Shown here piece after piece: positions 42,201 to 51,226 of a DNA stretch of 64,000 bases. This DNA comes from JAJPKR01 sp050746125 (GTDB lineage: Bacteria > Acidobacteriota > Terriglobia > Terriglobales > SCQP01). The position numbers and the translations under genes are program-made. The stretch lies in assembly GCA_050746125.1 (NCBI GenBank), contig JBOGKX010000052.1, forward strand, positions 1 to 64,000, given 5' to 3'. Positions within the stretch are counted from its first letter, which is position 1, and each line of letters begins with the position of its first letter. The notes beneath the pieces were generated by a model that did not search any database, was not told the DNA's origin, and saw only the letters and a list, made by a program, of their open reading frames with translations.

Positions 42201-42562
42201 CGCTCGCCGCGCGGCGACCGCAGGTAAGCGTCGCTCTTGTCCAGCCAGTCGGCGCGCGGCGGGGTGAAGATGTCGAGGTCCAGCGTGTCTTCGACCGCCT
42301 CGGCTTGATGGGGAAGATGCGAGGGAATGGTCAGCACCTCGCCGGCCCGCACCATGATTTCGCGTCCCTCGATCTCGAAGCGCAATGCCCCCTCCAGGAT
42401 GTACGTCACCTGCTCGTTGGCGTGGCTGTGGCGGGGGACGATAGCGCCTTTGCGCAAGAAAATCCGTGCCACCATCAGCGCTTCGCCAACGATCAATTGG
42501 CGGTCGAAGAGGGGATTCACCGGTTCGGATTCGACTTCATCCCAGCGATAGTGGTTGAGCAT
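42197..42562 (-). CDS. Cupin-domain protein
   Basis: 121 residues, a single small cupin barrel. Cupin motif 1 is visible as PRHSHANEQVTYILEG (HxH then E), and motif 2 as IPSHLPHQAEA (P and H). Three histidines and a glutamate can bind a metal. It may be an isomerase, dioxygenase or sensor; the reaction cannot be assigned. It overlaps the 3' end of the convergent glycosyltransferase gene by 4 bp. Confidence 0.87.
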   Translation of the reverse strand: MLNHYRWDEVESEPVNPLFDRQLIVGEALMVARIFLRKGAIVPRHSHANEQVTYILEGALRFEIEGREIMVRAGEVLTIPSHLPHQAEAVEDTLDLDIFTPPRADWLDKSDAYLRSPRGER

Positions 42563-42666
42563 GCGCTCATGCTACGCGATAGCCGCGACCATCGGGAGCG
42601 GCGTCAAGAAAATGGCCGGCCCCGCCGCCTGCCGCCGTGGCCGGTCGGCTCGGTCAGGTTCTAAAT

Positions 42667-43161
42667 TCATCCGCTTTGTTTGGCCAGCACCAGCACTTCG
42701 CCGTCGGTGAGGGAACGCAAATAGAGCAGGCCGCCCGCGTAATTTGCCTGCCAATGCTCGTGGCTCAGGCGCGGATCGCCGGGACCGATGGCGATCAAAT
42801 CGCCTTCGATGCGGTAATCGAGCTGGCTGGACTTGCCTTCGTCGGAAAGCGTGAGCGTAGCGCCGCCCGCCCGCGGCGGAGCGAAGGCCCATTGCCGCCA
42901 GCCGGCCACGCCCGCCACGTCGGCGGCGCGCCTCACCAGATTGCCGGCGTAGGTGGAAGATTGCGGCTGCAGCGTGGCGCGCACGTGCCAAGTGCCGGGC
43001 AGGATGCGGCTCCACTCGGCAACCGCGACCGGAGCGGTAGCCAAAGGGCGGCTGCCGGGCGGAATAAGAAACGCCGAGGCGCAGCCGGCCAGCAGCGTCC
43101 CCGCCAGCCCGGCCCAGGCCAAGCCGCCCGCCCGCTTAATGTTTGTAGATGCGGCGGACAT
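42667..43161 (-). CDS. Lipoprotein of unknown function
   Basis: About 164 residues. The signal GGLAWAGLAGTLLAGC has a good lipobox (LLAGC), so the protein should be lipidated and attached to a membrane. The mature part (GTWHVRATLQPQSSTY, LTLSDEGKSSQLDYRIEGD, HWQANYAGGLLYLRSL) is beta-rich and may be a small barrel or lipocalin-like fold, but I cannot name a family. Its ATG lies 26 bp inside the end of the Rel gene, so it is probably co-transcribed with it. Confidence 0.65.
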   Translation of the reverse strand: MSAASTNIKRAGGLAWAGLAGTLLAGCASAFLIPPGSRPLATAPVAVAEWSRILPGTWHVRATLQPQSSTYAGNLVRRAADVAGVAGWRQWAFAPPRAGGATLTLSDEGKSSQLDYRIEGDLIAIGPGDPRLSHEHWQANYAGGLLYLRSLTDGEVLVLAKQSG

Positions 43162-45316
43162 CGTGAACGCCGGGAATCTTCTTGAGGCCCGCTTGGATGG
43201 CCTGCAATTGGCCAAGGTCGCGCACGTCGACTTCCACGTCAATGCTGGCTTGGCCGGCGCCGGTGTGAGCGGCGATGGTGCGAATATTGGCGCTGCTTTC
43301 CGAGATTACGGCGGTGATGGCGTTGAGCATGCCGGCGCGATCGTCCGTGTAGATGGCCAGCTTGACCGGCTGCGGCTCCTCGGCTTGCGGCGTCCACCCC
43401 ACGTCGATGCGGCGGTCGGACTGATAGAGCAAGTTCTGGACGTTGGTGCATTGCTCGGCATGCACAGCCACGCCGCGGCCGCGCGTGATGTAGCCCACGA
43501 TGGCCTCCCCGTGCACGGGATTGCAGCAGCGGGCGCGATAGACCATGAGATCGCTGAAACCGCGCACCAGAATCGGCTCTCCGGCGGCGGCGGCACGGCG
43601 GGCGGGCGAGCGGGGCGGGCCGGCCAAGGCGGCGCGCTGCTCGGCCGGCACGAGCCGCGCCAGCACTTGCCGGGCGGAGAGTTTGCCGTAGCCGATGGCG
43701 GCGTAGACGTCCTCGGAGCGTAGGAAGCCGTATTCCTGGCCGACGCGCGCCCAATCGGCCTCCTTGTAGGGCTTGAGCGAGATCTCGTGGCGGCGGGCGT
43801 CGCGCTCCAGCGCGCGGCGGCCGATCTCGACGGCGCGGCGGCGCTCGTTGAGGTTGATCCAATGCTTGATCTTATGCCGCGCCCGCGAGGTCTTGACGAA
43901 AGCCAGCCAGTCGCGGTTGGGCACATGCCCAGGCTGCGTCAGAATCTCCAGAATGTCGCCGCTCTGCACCAAGTAGCGCAGCGATACCATGCGCCCGTTG
44001 ACCTTGGCTCCGACGCAGCGATTGCCTACCTCGGTGTGGATGGCATAGGCGAAGTCCACCGCGGTGGCGTCGCGTGGCAGCCGGATGATCTGCCCCTTCG
44101 GCGTGAAGGCGAAGACCTCTTCCGGATGGAGGTCCACCTTCAGCGTGGCCAGGAACTCGGCCGGGTCTCGCATCTCGCGTTGCCACTCGACTACGCGGCG
44201 CAGCCAGGCGATGCGCTCGTCCTCGCTCTCGGGAGCGAGCTGGCCGTCCTTGTACTTCCAGTGGGCGGCGATGCCTTCTTCCGCCTTGCGATGCATCTCT
44301 TGGGTGCGAATCTGCGCCTCGAAGGGCTGACCGGATTCGTGAATTACCGACGTATGCAGGCTCTGATAGCCATTCGGGCGCGGGATGGCGATGAAATCCT
44401 TGATGCGCCCCGGCACCGGATGCCAAGTATTGTGGATCACCCCCAGCGCCGCGTAGCAGTCTCGCACCGAGTGGGTGATGATGCGCAGCGCCAGCAGATC
44501 GTAAACCTGGTCGATCTCGATCGCTTGCCGCTGCAGCTTCTGCCAAATGCTGTAAATGCGCTTGACGCGGCCTTCCACCTCGCAGCGGATCTCGTGCTTG
44601 GCCAAAACCTGCTCGATGCGCTGGCGCACCTGCGCTAAAAACTCTTCACTGACCTTGCGGCGATTCTCGACCGCCTGCCGCACCTGATCGTAAGCTTCGG
44701 GCTCGAGATAGCTGAAGGCCAGGTCCTCGAGTTCGCCGCGCATCTTGCCCATGCCCAGGCGGTGCGCCAGCGGCGCATAAATTTCCATGGTCTCGAGCGC
44801 GACGGCCCGCTGGCGGTCGGCGGGCAAAGCGCGCAGCGTCCGCATGTTATGCAGGCGGTCGGCCAGCTTGATGAGGATGACGCGGATGTCATCGACCATC
44901 GCCAGCAGCATCTTGCGCACGTTTTCGGCCTGGCGCGCGCCCTGGTTGAAGAAATCGAGGCGGTCGATCTTGGTGACGCCCTCGACCAGATGGGCCACCA
45001 CGGGGCCGAAGCTGGCGCGAATCTGCTCGCTCGTCGCCGGGGTATCCTCCACCGCGTCGTGGAGCAGGCCGGCGGAGATGCATGCCACGTCCATGCGCAT
45101 TTCGTGCAAAATCGAGGCCACCGCCAGAGGATGCAAAATAAACGCTTCCCCGGAGCGGCGCGTCTGGTGCTCGTGTTGTCGCAGCGAGAACTGATAGGCG
45201 CGTTCCAAGAGCTCGAGCGACTCGTGCGGGCGCGCCTTCGCCACGCGCGCCGCCAGGGCGCGAAAAGCGGCCTCGGCGGGGTTGGAAGAGGTGAGGGTGG
45301 AATCGAGCGGTGGCAC
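43136..45316 (-). CDS. Bifunctional (p)ppGpp synthetase/hydrolase (RelA/SpoT family)
   Basis: 726 residues, the normal long RSH length. The N-terminal HD hydrolase domain is intact (FILHPLAVASILHEMRMD, LLHDAVEDTPAT, KLADRLHNMRTLRAL). The synthetase domain has RVKRIYSIWQKLQRQ, LLALRIITHSVRDCYAALG and IPRPNGYQSLHTSVI. Then come TGS (VFAFTPKGQIIRLPRDATA), a helical region, a CC/zinc-finger domain (RARCCNPVHGEAIVGYITRG) and a C-terminal ACT domain (VKLAIYTDDRAGMLNAIT). With both catalytic sites conserved it should make and degrade the alarmone in response to starvation. Confidence 0.95.
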   Translation of the reverse strand: MPPLDSTLTSSNPAEAAFRALAARVAKARPHESLELLERAYQFSLRQHEHQTRRSGEAFILHPLAVASILHEMRMDVACISAGLLHDAVEDTPATSEQIRASFGPVVAHLVEGVTKIDRLDFFNQGARQAENVRKMLLAMVDDIRVILIKLADRLHNMRTLRALPADRQRAVALETMEIYAPLAHRLGMGKMRGELEDLAFSYLEPEAYDQVRQAVENRRKVSEEFLAQVRQRIEQVLAKHEIRCEVEGRVKRIYSIWQKLQRQAIEIDQVYDLLALRIITHSVRDCYAALGVIHNTWHPVPGRIKDFIAIPRPNGYQSLHTSVIHESGQPFEAQIRTQEMHRKAEEGIAAHWKYKDGQLAPESEDERIAWLRRVVEWQREMRDPAEFLATLKVDLHPEEVFAFTPKGQIIRLPRDATAVDFAYAIHTEVGNRCVGAKVNGRMVSLRYLVQSGDILEILTQPGHVPNRDWLAFVKTSRARHKIKHWINLNERRRAVEIGRRALERDARRHEISLKPYKEADWARVGQEYGFLRSEDVYAAIGYGKLSARQVLARLVPAEQRAALAGPPRSPARRAAAAGEPILVRGFSDLMVYRARCCNPVHGEAIVGYITRGRGVAVHAEQCTNVQNLLYQSDRRIDVGWTPQAEEPQPVKLAIYTDDRAGMLNAITAVISESSANIRTIAAHTGAGQASIDVEVDVRDLGQLQAIQAGLKKIPGVHDVRRIYKH

Positions 45317-45433
45317 GAGAGCCTGCGGCGGGCGCCGCCGCGCGCGACCAGGTAACTTGCCCGCTACCGGCCTTGGGCGGTGGCGCCCAGGTCCTAGCCC
45401 TTATTATAAAGTCCGGAGCCCAAACGAAGCTGC

Positions 45434-46357
45434 ATGCCCGACCCCTCCGCCGAACCGCTCCAGCCGCCGCCCTCGCCGCTGGCCTACGCCAATGCCGCCT
45501 TTCTCGAGAGCCCCGAGGCTCGATCGCTGCGCATTCTGGCCGAATATTTGGAGCCGCTTTACCGCTTGCGCCGCGAAAACGTGCAAGACACCATCGTGTT
45601 TTTCGGCTCGGCGCGCATCAAGAGCCGCGAGGTTGCGCAGGCGGAATTGGCGCAGTATTTCAGCGAGTTCGAGCGCCAGAACCGGCTGGCGGCGGAGCGC
45701 GAAGGGCGGCCCGGCCCCGACGCCCGCGCCCTCGAGCATGATCGCCAGCGCGCCCTGGAGCTGTCGCGCTACTACGAGGAGGCGCGCGAGCTGGCCCGTC
45801 TGCTGACCCGCTGGGCCGACGGCCTGGCCACGCGGCGGCGCCGCTTCGTGATCACCTCCGGGGGCGGGCCGGGCATCATGGAAGCCGCCAACCGCGGCGC
45901 CCGCGAAGCCGGCGGCAAAACCATCGGCCTCAACATTCAGCTGCCTTTCGAACAGCACGCCAATCCCTACGTCAGCGAATCGCTGGGCTTCGAGTTCCAT
46001 TACTTCTTCATGCGCAAGTTTTGGTTCGCCTATCCCGCCAAGGCGCTCGTCGCCTTTCCCGGCGGCTTCGGCACTCTCGACGAGCTGATGGAAATCCTCA
46101 CCCTGGCGCAGACGCAAAAGCTCGCCAAGAAGATTTTGGTGCTGCTTTATGGCAGCAGCTATTGGAAGCAGGTCGTCAACTTCGACGCCCTGGTGGATTG
46201 GGGCACGATCGCGCCCGCCGATCTCGAGCTGTTCCGATTCGCCGATACGCCGGAAGAGGCTTTTCAATTGCTCAAGACCGACCTGGAGCGCTACTTCCTG
46301 CGGCCGCCGGCCGCCGCCGAGGACGAGACCGCGCCCGCCATCTCCCGCACCCGCTAG
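45434..46357 (+). CDS. LOG-family protein (TIGR00730-like nucleotide monophosphate phosphoribohydrolase)
   Basis: 307 residues. The diagnostic LOG motifs are present: ITSGGGPGIMEAANRGA (GGGxGxMEA) and VAFPGGFGTLDELMEIL (PGGxGTxxE), with the phosphate-site arginine in FFMRKFW. The N-terminus contains VFFGSARIKSREVAQAELAQ. Members cleave cytokinin nucleotides or other nucleoside monophosphates at the glycosidic bond. It is longer than the smallest LOG enzymes, matching the larger TIGR00730 bacterial subgroup. It is divergent from the rel gene and convergent with the DUF5916 gene. Confidence 0.9.
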   Translation: MPDPSAEPLQPPPSPLAYANAAFLESPEARSLRILAEYLEPLYRLRRENVQDTIVFFGSARIKSREVAQAELAQYFSEFERQNRLAAEREGRPGPDARALEHDRQRALELSRYYEEARELARLLTRWADGLATRRRRFVITSGGGPGIMEAANRGAREAGGKTIGLNIQLPFEQHANPYVSESLGFEFHYFFMRKFWFAYPAKALVAFPGGFGTLDELMEILTLAQTQKLAKKILVLLYGSSYWKQVVNFDALVDWGTIAPADLELFRFADTPEEAFQLLKTDLERYFLRPPAAAEDETAPAISRTR

Positions 46358-46370
46358 CGCCGCCCCGCCC

Positions 46371-48689
46371 TCAGTAGCGCAGCAGATACGAGAGCTTTAC
46401 GAACACGACGCGGCCGTCATTGAGAAAATTGGGGCCACGCAGCAGCGGTCCGCCACCGGGCGCGAACGTCAGCGGATTCAGGTAATTCTCGTTGAGGCTG
46501 TCGTAGCCCACGTAAACCGCCGTGCCGGGCGTGACCAAATACGTGAAAAGTCCGTCGAAATCCAGCTGCTTTTCGTAGGGCGAAGCGGTGAGGCCGCTGT
46601 CGGGCAGCGAGTTGTGGTATTGCAGAATGAAACGGAACGAGAGGGCGCGCGTGAACTGATACAGCCACTCGTTGCGCCAGATATTTTCGTTGAAGATGTT
46701 TTGCCCGGCTGGCTGCCCGCTGCGCCCGGACGTCAGCAGGCGGTTTTGCTCGAAAAGATTGGTCACGTCCAATCGCGCCGTGGGGCGCAAGTCCAGCGAG
46801 TACTCTTGCAATTGGAAGGAGCCGATGAAGGGAGCCAGCCCGGCGGCGGGGAAGTAGTTGATGGCGGTGCCGATCTCGTCGCCGCCGGAGAGCTTGAACC
46901 AGGTGCTCCAAGGGACGTCGAAGCCGATGACTTGAATGTGGTGGCGATAGCCGACGCCTAGAAACCGCTCGAAGCGGTTGTCCACCAGGTACTCGGCATC
47001 GATGTTGCGCGGAAACATCACGTACACGCCCGGCTCGATCTCGGTGTCCTGGACGGCGCCGGCGTGGTCGTAATTGCGGCGCAGGTGCACTTGCGGCTGC
47101 AAGAGGGCGAAACGGCGGCGGCCGTAGATATTGCGGTAAATCGTGGCGTGGACGTCGCGGATGTCGGTGCGAGGGATAAAGCCGAGATCGTCCTGAAAAT
47201 CGGCGGCGAGATCGTTGTAATTGACGTCGGCCTGCCAGTCCTTGGTCGCGTAGTCAAGGTCGGCATAGTAGCCGGGAGATCCTACCCGGCGCCGCGGCGG
47301 CGGCGCCGCGAACAGGCTCGCCGCCGCCGGGTCTTGCTCGCTGGCGAGGTCGTGGCCCGCGGTGAAGCTTTCCATGGCCGCTCCGGAGAAGCGCAGCGAG
47401 GAACTGAGCCGCAGGCTGGCATCGGCCTGGAATACGTCATTCTCGCGATCCATGAAACGCCGCGTGGTCCACAGCGCTCCCAGCGAGGAGTCGTTGAAGA
47501 TGTCCTCGGTGGCGCGCACCGCGCCGAAATAGGCGCGACGGCCGAAGCGGGGATCGCCGCTGGCCACCAATTCGCCCGGCCCGCGATCATCGGTCCACAG
47601 CAAGCCGAGCGTCGTCTTGCCCTGCTTGCCGGTGAGCCGGCCGCCGTATTCCGGGTCGAGAATGCGGCGGCTGAAGAACAATTGGTTGCCGGGCACGTTG
47701 AAGATGTCGGAGCGCTCTTGAAAAAACGGGCGCTTCTCGGGATACACCACCTCGAAGCGCTGATTGGTCGTCGGCAGCGGACTGTCGCTCTCGACTTCGC
47801 TGAAATCCGGGTTCAGCGTCAGGTCGAGGTTCATGTCGCTTAAAAACGTGTATTTCGTGTCGAGTCCGTAGCGCTGCTGGAGGCGATGGTCCACGAATTG
47901 CCCGGTGGCGGCGTCGAGCGAATGGTTGGCCCGAAAGCTGGCGTAGGGGATGAACTCGAGATTGTGCGGCGCCTCGATGCCGCGCAGGTCGTTGAGAGTG
48001 CCCTCCTGGCGCAGCAAGCCGTTGATCTTGCGCGTGACGCGGGGCCAATAGCTGAGTTCGCCGTTACGATAAACGTAGCGAAAGAGAAGCACGCCCCACG
48101 ATTGCACCGGCCGATGAGGGAAGCGCAGGCTGCTGAATGGAATGGCGATCGCCACGCGATAACCGTGCGCGGTGCGAGCCACGGCGGAGTGCCAGTTGGT
48201 ATCATAGGTATAATCCGCAGCCTGCAAGTCGTAAGAAATGGAAGCTTGCTGGGAATCAATCATCTCCTGGCTCAATAACCCGTCTTGCTGCTGTCCGCCG
48301 GCATCGACCATGAAAACGGTGGCGCGGCGGTGGTCGTTTTCTGGATCGAGGATCAGGCCCACATAATCGTCGTTGAGGACGTCGTCGCGGCGCGTGAGCT
48401 GGGCGCGAATGGCGTTCGGACGCGAGTCTTGGCAATCGAAAACCGCGTAAAAATCGTGATTGTCGTAGGCCAAAAAGGCGCGCGTGGGCTGAGAAGCGGG
48501 CGGGCCTTCGCGGGGATTGTGCTGGATAAAGCCTTGAACGGAAACGAATCCCGGCGGAGAGCCGGTGCGCAGCAAGGCCGGCAGCGAGATCGCCCGGGAA
48601 ACCTTAGGAATGACAACGCCGCGAGGAGGGGGAATGGCACCGGCAATCAAACTCAGCGCCAGTGAAACAATAGTATATCTTATCCCCAT
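46371..48689 (-). CDS. DUF5916 outer-membrane protein with an N-terminal CBM9-like domain
   Basis: 772 residues. A signal peptide (IVSLALSLIAGAIP) is followed by a family 9-like carbohydrate-binding domain (about 60-230: LAYDNHDFYAVFDCQDSRP, LTRRDDVLNDDYVGLILDP, YRVAIAIPFSSLRFP). A large beta-barrel-like region follows with DUF5916 signatures (LDTKYTFLSDMNLDLTLNPDF, YPEKRPFFQERSDIF, LFFSRRI). Proteins of this type are common in Bacteroidota and Acidobacteriota. The role is unknown; carbohydrate binding at the outer membrane is plausible. Confidence 0.88.
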   Translation of the reverse strand: MGIRYTIVSLALSLIAGAIPPPRGVVIPKVSRAISLPALLRTGSPPGFVSVQGFIQHNPREGPPASQPTRAFLAYDNHDFYAVFDCQDSRPNAIRAQLTRRDDVLNDDYVGLILDPENDHRRATVFMVDAGGQQQDGLLSQEMIDSQQASISYDLQAADYTYDTNWHSAVARTAHGYRVAIAIPFSSLRFPHRPVQSWGVLLFRYVYRNGELSYWPRVTRKINGLLRQEGTLNDLRGIEAPHNLEFIPYASFRANHSLDAATGQFVDHRLQQRYGLDTKYTFLSDMNLDLTLNPDFSEVESDSPLPTTNQRFEVVYPEKRPFFQERSDIFNVPGNQLFFSRRILDPEYGGRLTGKQGKTTLGLLWTDDRGPGELVASGDPRFGRRAYFGAVRATEDIFNDSSLGALWTTRRFMDRENDVFQADASLRLSSSLRFSGAAMESFTAGHDLASEQDPAAASLFAAPPPRRRVGSPGYYADLDYATKDWQADVNYNDLAADFQDDLGFIPRTDIRDVHATIYRNIYGRRRFALLQPQVHLRRNYDHAGAVQDTEIEPGVYVMFPRNIDAEYLVDNRFERFLGVGYRHHIQVIGFDVPWSTWFKLSGGDEIGTAINYFPAAGLAPFIGSFQLQEYSLDLRPTARLDVTNLFEQNRLLTSGRSGQPAGQNIFNENIWRNEWLYQFTRALSFRFILQYHNSLPDSGLTASPYEKQLDFDGLFTYLVTPGTAVYVGYDSLNENYLNPLTFAPGGGPLLRGPNFLNDGRVVFVKLSYLLRY

Positions 48690-48980
48690 TCGTCACGTCG
48701 GGCCAGGAAATGACCAGACTATACCCGCCCCAAAAGGATAAGGCAAGTGCTGACTATCGTCCTTGTCCAGCCCCATGACCTATCGGCCAGTTTCCTAATG
48801 GACCGCCGAGTGAGGGCGGCCGCGTAGACCCAAACTGAACTGGGCGCCGTCAGCTTTTTCCGCCAGGCGTAAGACCTTTTCCCCCCTGCCATCTTCCAAT
48901 CCGAAGCCACCCCGAGCCGCGGGCCGCGGGCGGCCGGGCGTCGCACGGCGCCGCGAAGACTTCGATAGAGGAGGCGATCA

Positions 48981-49697
48981 ATGCGAGATAACCCCAAATT
49001 GCGGGCTGCCGTACTGGAAGCCCTGTGGCGGAATCCAGTCTTGGGCCTGGCGGTATTCGAAAGCGGGCAAACGATTTTGCGCGATGCCAATAACGCGTTC
49101 TTGGAGCTGTTGGATAGTCGCTTTCGCACCAAAAAGACGCTCGGCACGCCGATCGAGCAGTGCTGGCTGGATTTCACCAGCAGCGGCCTGCCCGATGCCT
49201 TCCAACGGGTGCAGGCGTCGGGCGTGGCATTCCATGCCGAAAACCTCAAGCTGAATCGCAGCCAACTGGGACCGACCACGCTGAGTTGCACGGTGCTGCC
49301 GCTGCTCGGCGGCGGCGACGAAAAGAGCGAAGAAGCGCCGCAAGGGGTGTTGTTGATGGCCATGGAGCGCGCCGCCGCCGCCCCCTCGCCGGAGCAGATG
49401 AGTTTGCTCAATCAGCAAACGCGGCACGCCCTGGGGCAACAGTATCGCCTCAGCGCGCGCGAGATCGACATTATCTCCGAGTGTTTGCAGGGCAAAAAAA
49501 ATCGGCAAATCGCGCAGGATCTGCACATCGGCATCTCGACGGTGAAACGCCATCTGGAGAGCGCTTACCGCAAGATGGGCATTACCAGTTCGCGCTCTCT
49601 GCCGATGGCGATCCTGGGCGTGGTGCGCGCGCTGCCGTCCGGCGGGCCGGAATCCGAGCCGGCTGCCGTCAGCCAGCGCTCCTCGCAGGCGGCTTAG
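48981..49697 (+). CDS. PAS-like/LuxR-type transcriptional regulator
   Basis: 238 residues. The N-terminal 110 residues look like a PAS-type sensor (LGLAVFESGQTILRDANNAF, LDFTSSGLPDAFQRVQASG). The C-terminus has a classical LuxR helix-turn-helix (LSAREIDIISECLQGKKNRQ, then IAQDLHIGISTVKRHLESAY). Unlike the regulator at 5215, here the DNA-binding domain is in the usual C-terminal place. A strong AGAGGAGG lies before the ATG. The 290 bp upstream hold no gene. Its targets may include the outer-membrane protein gene 128 bp downstream. Confidence 0.85.
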   Translation: MRDNPKLRAAVLEALWRNPVLGLAVFESGQTILRDANNAFLELLDSRFRTKKTLGTPIEQCWLDFTSSGLPDAFQRVQASGVAFHAENLKLNRSQLGPTTLSCTVLPLLGGGDEKSEEAPQGVLLMAMERAAAAPSPEQMSLLNQQTRHALGQQYRLSAREIDIISECLQGKKNRQIAQDLHIGISTVKRHLESAYRKMGITSSRSLPMAILGVVRALPSGGPESEPAAVSQRSSQAA

Positions 49698-49825
49698 CGC
49701 CAGCGGGCGCTCCGAAGCGCTCTTGTCACGGGGCTAACGGCGAGTCCGAAGGGCCAATTTCCATCTACAATGGAGTCTGCGCTCGCGGCCCACTTCGTCC
49801 TGACGAGAACGAAAGGAGTGTCCCG

Positions 49826-50437
49826 TTGAAAGCTCATCGACTCATCGCAGTGCTGACCTGCATCCTGGCGCTCGGCAGTTGGAGTGCGGCGCAATCGGTG
49901 GACGCCTTTTTTGGCTTCAATACGCTGACCGCCAACCGCAACGACATGTTTCCCTACATGGGCGGCGGCTTTTTCCCTAGCGTGGGCGGCGACCTCATTC
50001 TCTTCAACGCGCCCTTTTTGGGGGCTTGGGGCGTGGGCGGCGAGGTGGCCTGGCGCGGCAAGCAAATGGTTTATCTGTCGCAGAACGGCTTCGAGGCGCC
50101 GGTGCGCCCGATTCTCTATGATTTCAACCTGGTCTGGGAGCCGATCAGCCTGCCGCGCATTACCCCAGTGATCGAGTTGGGTTTCGGCGCGGAAAGCTTG
50201 CGTGTCTATTCGCCCACGTTCACCTGCAGCGCCTTTTCCGGCTGCACCAACTACCAAAGTTCGAACCATCTGATGGGCCACCTTGGGGTCGGTGTGCGCT
50301 TGTACTTGACCGATCATATTTTTCTTCAGCCCGATGCCCATCTGTACGTCATTCGCCACAACCTAGAATTCCAAGTGCCCAACGCGCGCCGCTTTGGCAT
50401 CGCCATCGGCTACACGCTTCGCGCCTCGCCGATGTAA
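49826..50437 (+). CDS. Outer-membrane beta-barrel protein (small OmpA/OmpW-like)
   Basis: 203 residues starting at TTG, placed seven bases after a clear AAAGGAG. A signal peptide (HRLIAVLTCILALGSWSAAQS) is followed by eight or so amphipathic strands (VDAFFGFNTLTAN, GAWGVGGEVAWRG, RITPVIELGFGAESLR, HLGVGVRLYLTDHIFLQPD). Two cysteines in TCSAFSGCTNY could form a loop disulfide. An upstream in-frame extension lies within the regulator gene and is not credible. Function is unknown; such barrels give stability or bind small ligands. Confidence 0.78.
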   Translation: MKAHRLIAVLTCILALGSWSAAQSVDAFFGFNTLTANRNDMFPYMGGGFFPSVGGDLILFNAPFLGAWGVGGEVAWRGKQMVYLSQNGFEAPVRPILYDFNLVWEPISLPRITPVIELGFGAESLRVYSPTFTCSAFSGCTNYQSSNHLMGHLGVGVRLYLTDHIFLQPDAHLYVIRHNLEFQVPNARRFGIAIGYTLRASPM

Positions 50438-50581
50438 TCGGCGCGCGGCGCGGGATTCTCGGGATCAAACGCACCGTGAATCTGGATTTCCCTTGCGAGC
50501 CGGCGAGCCGCGGTGGGAGGATGAGGCCAACGGGGTTTCCCAGGCGGCAACGCGCATGTGGAGCCGTGCCGGAGGTAAGCG

Positions 50582-50752
50582 ATGATTTACAAATTGTGTG
50601 CCGTTTGCCAGCGCTACTTCGTCGGCGAGTTGAACGGAAGCTACGTCTGCCCGCAGTGCCGCGATTCCCAGCAAAGGGTAGCTTCGGCGCCGCCGGGGGT
50701 TTTCCAGCCGGCGCCGCCTCCACGGGCGCCTACCCCCTCTCGCGCCGCATGA
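50582..50752 (+). CDS. Small zinc-ribbon protein (56 residues)
   Basis: It starts at ATG 50582, directly after a textbook GGAGG, and encodes MIYKLCAVCQRYFVGELNGS followed by YVCPQCRDS and a proline-rich tail. Two CxxC pairs (residues 6-9 and 23-26) form a compact zinc ribbon. The next gene starts 1 bp after its stop, so the two are probably co-translated. It lacks homology I can name; it may bind nucleic acid or a protein partner. The strong ribosome-binding site and the clean cysteine pattern support it as real. Confidence 0.7.
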   Translation: MIYKLCAVCQRYFVGELNGSYVCPQCRDSQQRVASAPPGVFQPAPPPRAPTPSRAA

Positions 50753-50753
50753 G

Positions 50754-51179
50754 ATGGCCTCGATGGCGGCCCTAATTGCCGCCGCCGCGGAGCCTGAGTT
50801 GCGTGCCGCCGGCCTCGAGTTGTGCCGCGCTGGCGAGTCGGTGTTGATTCTCGGCCCTTTCGTCATCGACGGGCCGCGGCCCTTTCAGGCGTGCGGAGCT
50901 GCCGCGGAAAGCGCGTGGGAGGACGGGTTCGTACCTACCTTGGCATGGCGCCCGGAAGCGCCGGCGCCGGCGTGGCTTGATGGAGCGGATTTCGAGCGCG
51001 TTCTCCTCTTGGTCGCCGACCTCGATCGCCTGTCCCCGCTGGAAACGGCGCTTCTCGACACGCTTTGGGCCGCCGGTTGCGACGCCGTCGACCTGGCGCC
51101 GCTAGAGGCGGCCGCCAGCCTAGGCCAAAGTTGGACTAGCGGGCGGCGAGTCGGGCGCCGCCTTCTGCATCCCGCCTAA
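50754..51179 (+). CDS. Hypothetical protein coupled to the zinc-ribbon gene
   Basis: 141 residues, alanine- and leucine-rich, with an alpha/beta pattern (GESVLILGPFVIDGPRPF, then DFERVLLLVADLDRLSPLET). No signal peptide, membrane span or catalytic motif is seen, and I do not recognise the family. ATG 50763 is an alternative start. It follows the zinc-ribbon gene after a single base, so the pair probably acts together. Confidence 0.5.
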   Translation: MASMAALIAAAAEPELRAAGLELCRAGESVLILGPFVIDGPRPFQACGAAAESAWEDGFVPTLAWRPEAPAPAWLDGADFERVLLLVADLDRLSPLETALLDTLWAAGCDAVDLAPLEAAASLGQSWTSGRRVGRRLLHPA

Positions 51180-51226
51180 CACCCTGCAACGCTACGAGCT
51201 GGCGCGCAAGCGGCGTGCCATGAGCT

